From assembly GCA_913044085.1 (NCBI GenBank), contig CAJWNW010000035.1, positions 1 to 14,681 of the forward strand: 14,681 nt of DNA, written 5' to 3'. Source of the stretch: an uncultured Flavobacteriaceae bacterium. GTDB lineage: Bacteria > Bacteroidota > Bacteroidia > Flavobacteriales > Flavobacteriaceae. Positions 13,369 to 14,681 of this stretch are shown in pieces. A program made the position numbers and the translations under genes. Every line of letters begins with the position of its first letter. Positions within the stretch are counted from its first letter, which is position 1. The notes beneath the pieces are model-generated. The model saw only the letters and a program-made list of their open reading frames with translations, searched no databases and was not told the DNA's origin.

Positions 13369-14250
13369 ATGAAAATAGCAATTTACGGAACTGAAATTAA
13401 TGATCGATTGAAATCTACCCTTTTGACCCTTACAAATTATCTTAGTAAAAAAAAAGCAGTAATTTTATTTGAAGTTAATTTTTTTAATTCTGCCAAAAAA
13501 AAATTGACTCCCAAACTGGATTTGAAAGAGTTTAAATCTTTTGAAACACTGGACCCCTCTTTTGATTTGCTTATAAGCATTGGAGGCGATGGAACAATTT
13601 TAAGGGCAATCACTGGAGTGAAAGATTTAGACATTCCAATTGTTGGAATCAATACTGGGCGTCTTGGATTTTTATCAACCATCAAAACCAGCACCATAGA
13701 AGAGGCCTTGGATCATATTTTTGAAGGTAATTATCGCATTTCAAAACGTAGCCTTTTAAACGTTAAAACAACTCCAGAAACTGCCAATTTAAATATTGAT
13801 TTTGCTTTGAATGAAATTGCAGTTAGCAGAAAAAACACAACTTCAATGATAAGTATTGAAACTTGGTTGGATGATGAATATTTAACTTCATATTGGGCTG
13901 ATGGACTTATCATTTCTACACCTACTGGCTCGACCGGTTATTCCTTGAGTTGTGGTGGTCCTATCATAATGCCGGAGTCAGACAGCTTGGCCTTGACTCC
14001 TATAGCACCACATAATCTAAATGCGCGGCCATTGGTCATTTCTGCAAAACACAAAATTCGACTCAAACTTAGTGGGCGAGAAAATGAATTCTTAATCTCA
14101 TTAGACTCTAGAATTAATTCACTAAAAAAGGCAACAGAAATTACAATTGAAAAAACTCCTTACCACATTAATATGATTGAACTTCAAGGGGGCTCTTTTA
14201 TTGAAACGCTTCGCAAAAAATTACTTTGGGGTGTCGACCAAAGGAATTAA
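13369..14250 (+). CDS. nadK: NAD kinase
   Basis: NadK phosphorylates NAD+ to NADP+ using ATP or polyphosphate and sets the size of the NADP(H) pool. The 293-residue protein has the signature GGDGT (72-76) within LLISIGGDGTILRA, the GINTGRLGFLS segment (93-103), the substrate-binding LNE (147-149), and the second conserved block DGLIISTPTGSTGYSLS (178-194) followed by GGPI and PIAPHNLNARPLV (211-223). Nothing is missing. It lies 10 bases behind the CBS-ACT gene and is probably co-transcribed with it. The DUF6089 gene after it has a promoter of its own. Confidence 0.97.
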   Translation: MKIAIYGTEINDRLKSTLLTLTNYLSKKKAVILFEVNFFNSAKKKLTPKLDLKEFKSFETLDPSFDLLISIGGDGTILRAITGVKDLDIPIVGINTGRLGFLSTIKTSTIEEALDHIFEGNYRISKRSLLNVKTTPETANLNIDFALNEIAVSRKNTTSMISIETWLDDEYLTSYWADGLIISTPTGSTGYSLSCGGPIIMPESDSLALTPIAPHNLNARPLVISAKHKIRLKLSGRENEFLISLDSRINSLKKATEITIEKTPYHINMIELQGGSFIETLRKKLLWGVDQRN

Positions 14251-14298
14251 ACAATATTTACGTATTTTTTTTGTTAAATAAACAGATGTTTTTTGCAT

Positions 14299-14328
14299 TT
14301 TGACACCAGGTCTATTTTGTTATCTTTG
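14299..14328 (+). promoter_or_regulatory. Promoter for the DUF6089 gene
   Basis: TTTG (14299-14302), 18 bases, then TATCTTTG (14321-14328), a perfect TAnnTTTG -7 element. It lies in the 95-base gap after nadK and 17 bases before the next ATG. Transcription would start only a few bases to about 12 bases before the ATG, giving a very short leader. Confidence 0.6.
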
Positions 14329-14345
14329 CTTTCGTTTAAAATGTC

Positions 14346-14681
14346 ATGAAAAAAAATTATTTCTTTCTTATTTTACTGATAAATCTATCTTTCGGAAATG
14401 CCCAAATTTACGAAATCGGTGTTTTTGGTGGGGGTAGTAATTTTATTGGGGATGTTGGGTCTACTAAGTTTATAGCACCTGAGAAAGTAGCCGTTGGAGG
14501 CCTCATCCGCTGGAACAGAAGTGCAAGACATTCTTACAGAGCAAGTGTGATTTACACAAACATTTTTGCAGATGATAATTTATCTGGCGACCCTAAGAGA
14601 AAACAAAGAGGTTATTATTTTAGCGTCAAAACTTTAGAAATATCTGCAGGCATAGAATTTACATTTTTAGATTTTAATTTA
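14346..14681 (+). CDS. DUF6089-family predicted outer-membrane protein (3' end outside window)
   Basis: The reading frame opens at ATG 14346 and runs without a stop to the window edge (112 residues seen). Residues 1-19 are a signal peptide: MKKN, a hydrophobic core FFLILLINL, and likely cleavage at NA|Q. The mature start QIYEIGVFGGGSNFIGDVG, and alternating hydrophobic stretches ending in EFTFLDFNL, resemble from memory the flavobacterial DUF6089 proteins, thought to be small outer-membrane beta-barrels. In other flavobacteria I recall this gene standing between nadK and uppS/bamA, which fits an envelope role. Function is not established. A preceding ATG at 14341 is followed at once by an in-frame stop. 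Confidence 0.82.
   Translation, partial: MKKNYFFLILLINLSFGNAQIYEIGVFGGGSNFIGDVGSTKFIAPEKVAVGGLIRWNRSARHSYRASVIYTNIFADDNLSGDPKRKQRGYYFSVKTLEISAGIEFTFLDFNL

Noticed and set aside
14250..14345. Terminator after nadK
   Set aside because: T-runs are present, but I found no stem of useful length before them. Only the DUF6089 promoter is supported.
1..14681. Mobile elements, CRISPR arrays, toxin-antitoxin or defence systems
   Set aside because: No transposase, integrase, regular repeat-spacer pattern or defence-type domain was seen. All genes are conserved housekeeping types with uniform composition.

Overview
The window looks like chromosomal housekeeping DNA from a member of the Flavobacteriaceae (Bacteroidota). 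The evidence is low-GC DNA, recognisable Bacteroidota promoters (TTTG, about 19 bases, TAnnTTTG), the tig-clpP-clpX cluster, a pdxJ / CBS protein / nadK / DUF6089 gene order that I associate with flavobacteria, and protein N-termini that match flavobacterial versions from memory. The genus cannot be fixed from this sequence alone. I see no mobile element, CRISPR array, phage gene or biased-composition island.

Left part (1-7622): the left edge cuts a tRNA-Gly(GCC) on the minus strand. Six genes then alternate strand one by one: mutS (-), a TrmH/SpoU-type RNA methyltransferase (+), a fused HPPK/deoxynucleoside kinase (-), a YhhQ-type queuosine-precursor transporter (+), a DUF2797 zinc-ribbon protein (-) and a GH3-family protein (+). 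Spacing is very tight. Two convergent pairs overlap at their stop codons, and the divergent pairs share 45-99 base control regions. These are essentially single-gene transcription units.

Middle part (7687-12613): a minus-strand run reads, in transcription order, pdxJ, alpha/beta hydrolase, tig, clpP, clpX. pdxJ and the hydrolase abut as TAA-ATG and are probably translationally coupled. tig has a textbook Bacteroidota promoter of its own. Trigger factor, ClpP and ClpX together form the nascent-chain folding and ATP-dependent proteolysis module.

Right part (12702-14681): a plus-strand operon starts divergently from pdxJ. It holds a two-CBS-domain protein with an apparent C-terminal ACT domain, then nadK 10 bases later, then (from its own promoter) a DUF6089 predicted outer-membrane protein cut by the right edge.

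No clearly new multi-gene system is visible. The items most worth a second look are the HPPK-deoxynucleoside kinase fusion, the GIY-YIG-like motif plus zinc ribbon in the DUF2797 protein, the CBS-ACT regulator next to NAD kinase, and the bacterial GH3 enzyme. Smaller points are dyads inside the divergent promoter regions and the paired non-AUG starts of mutS and trmH.
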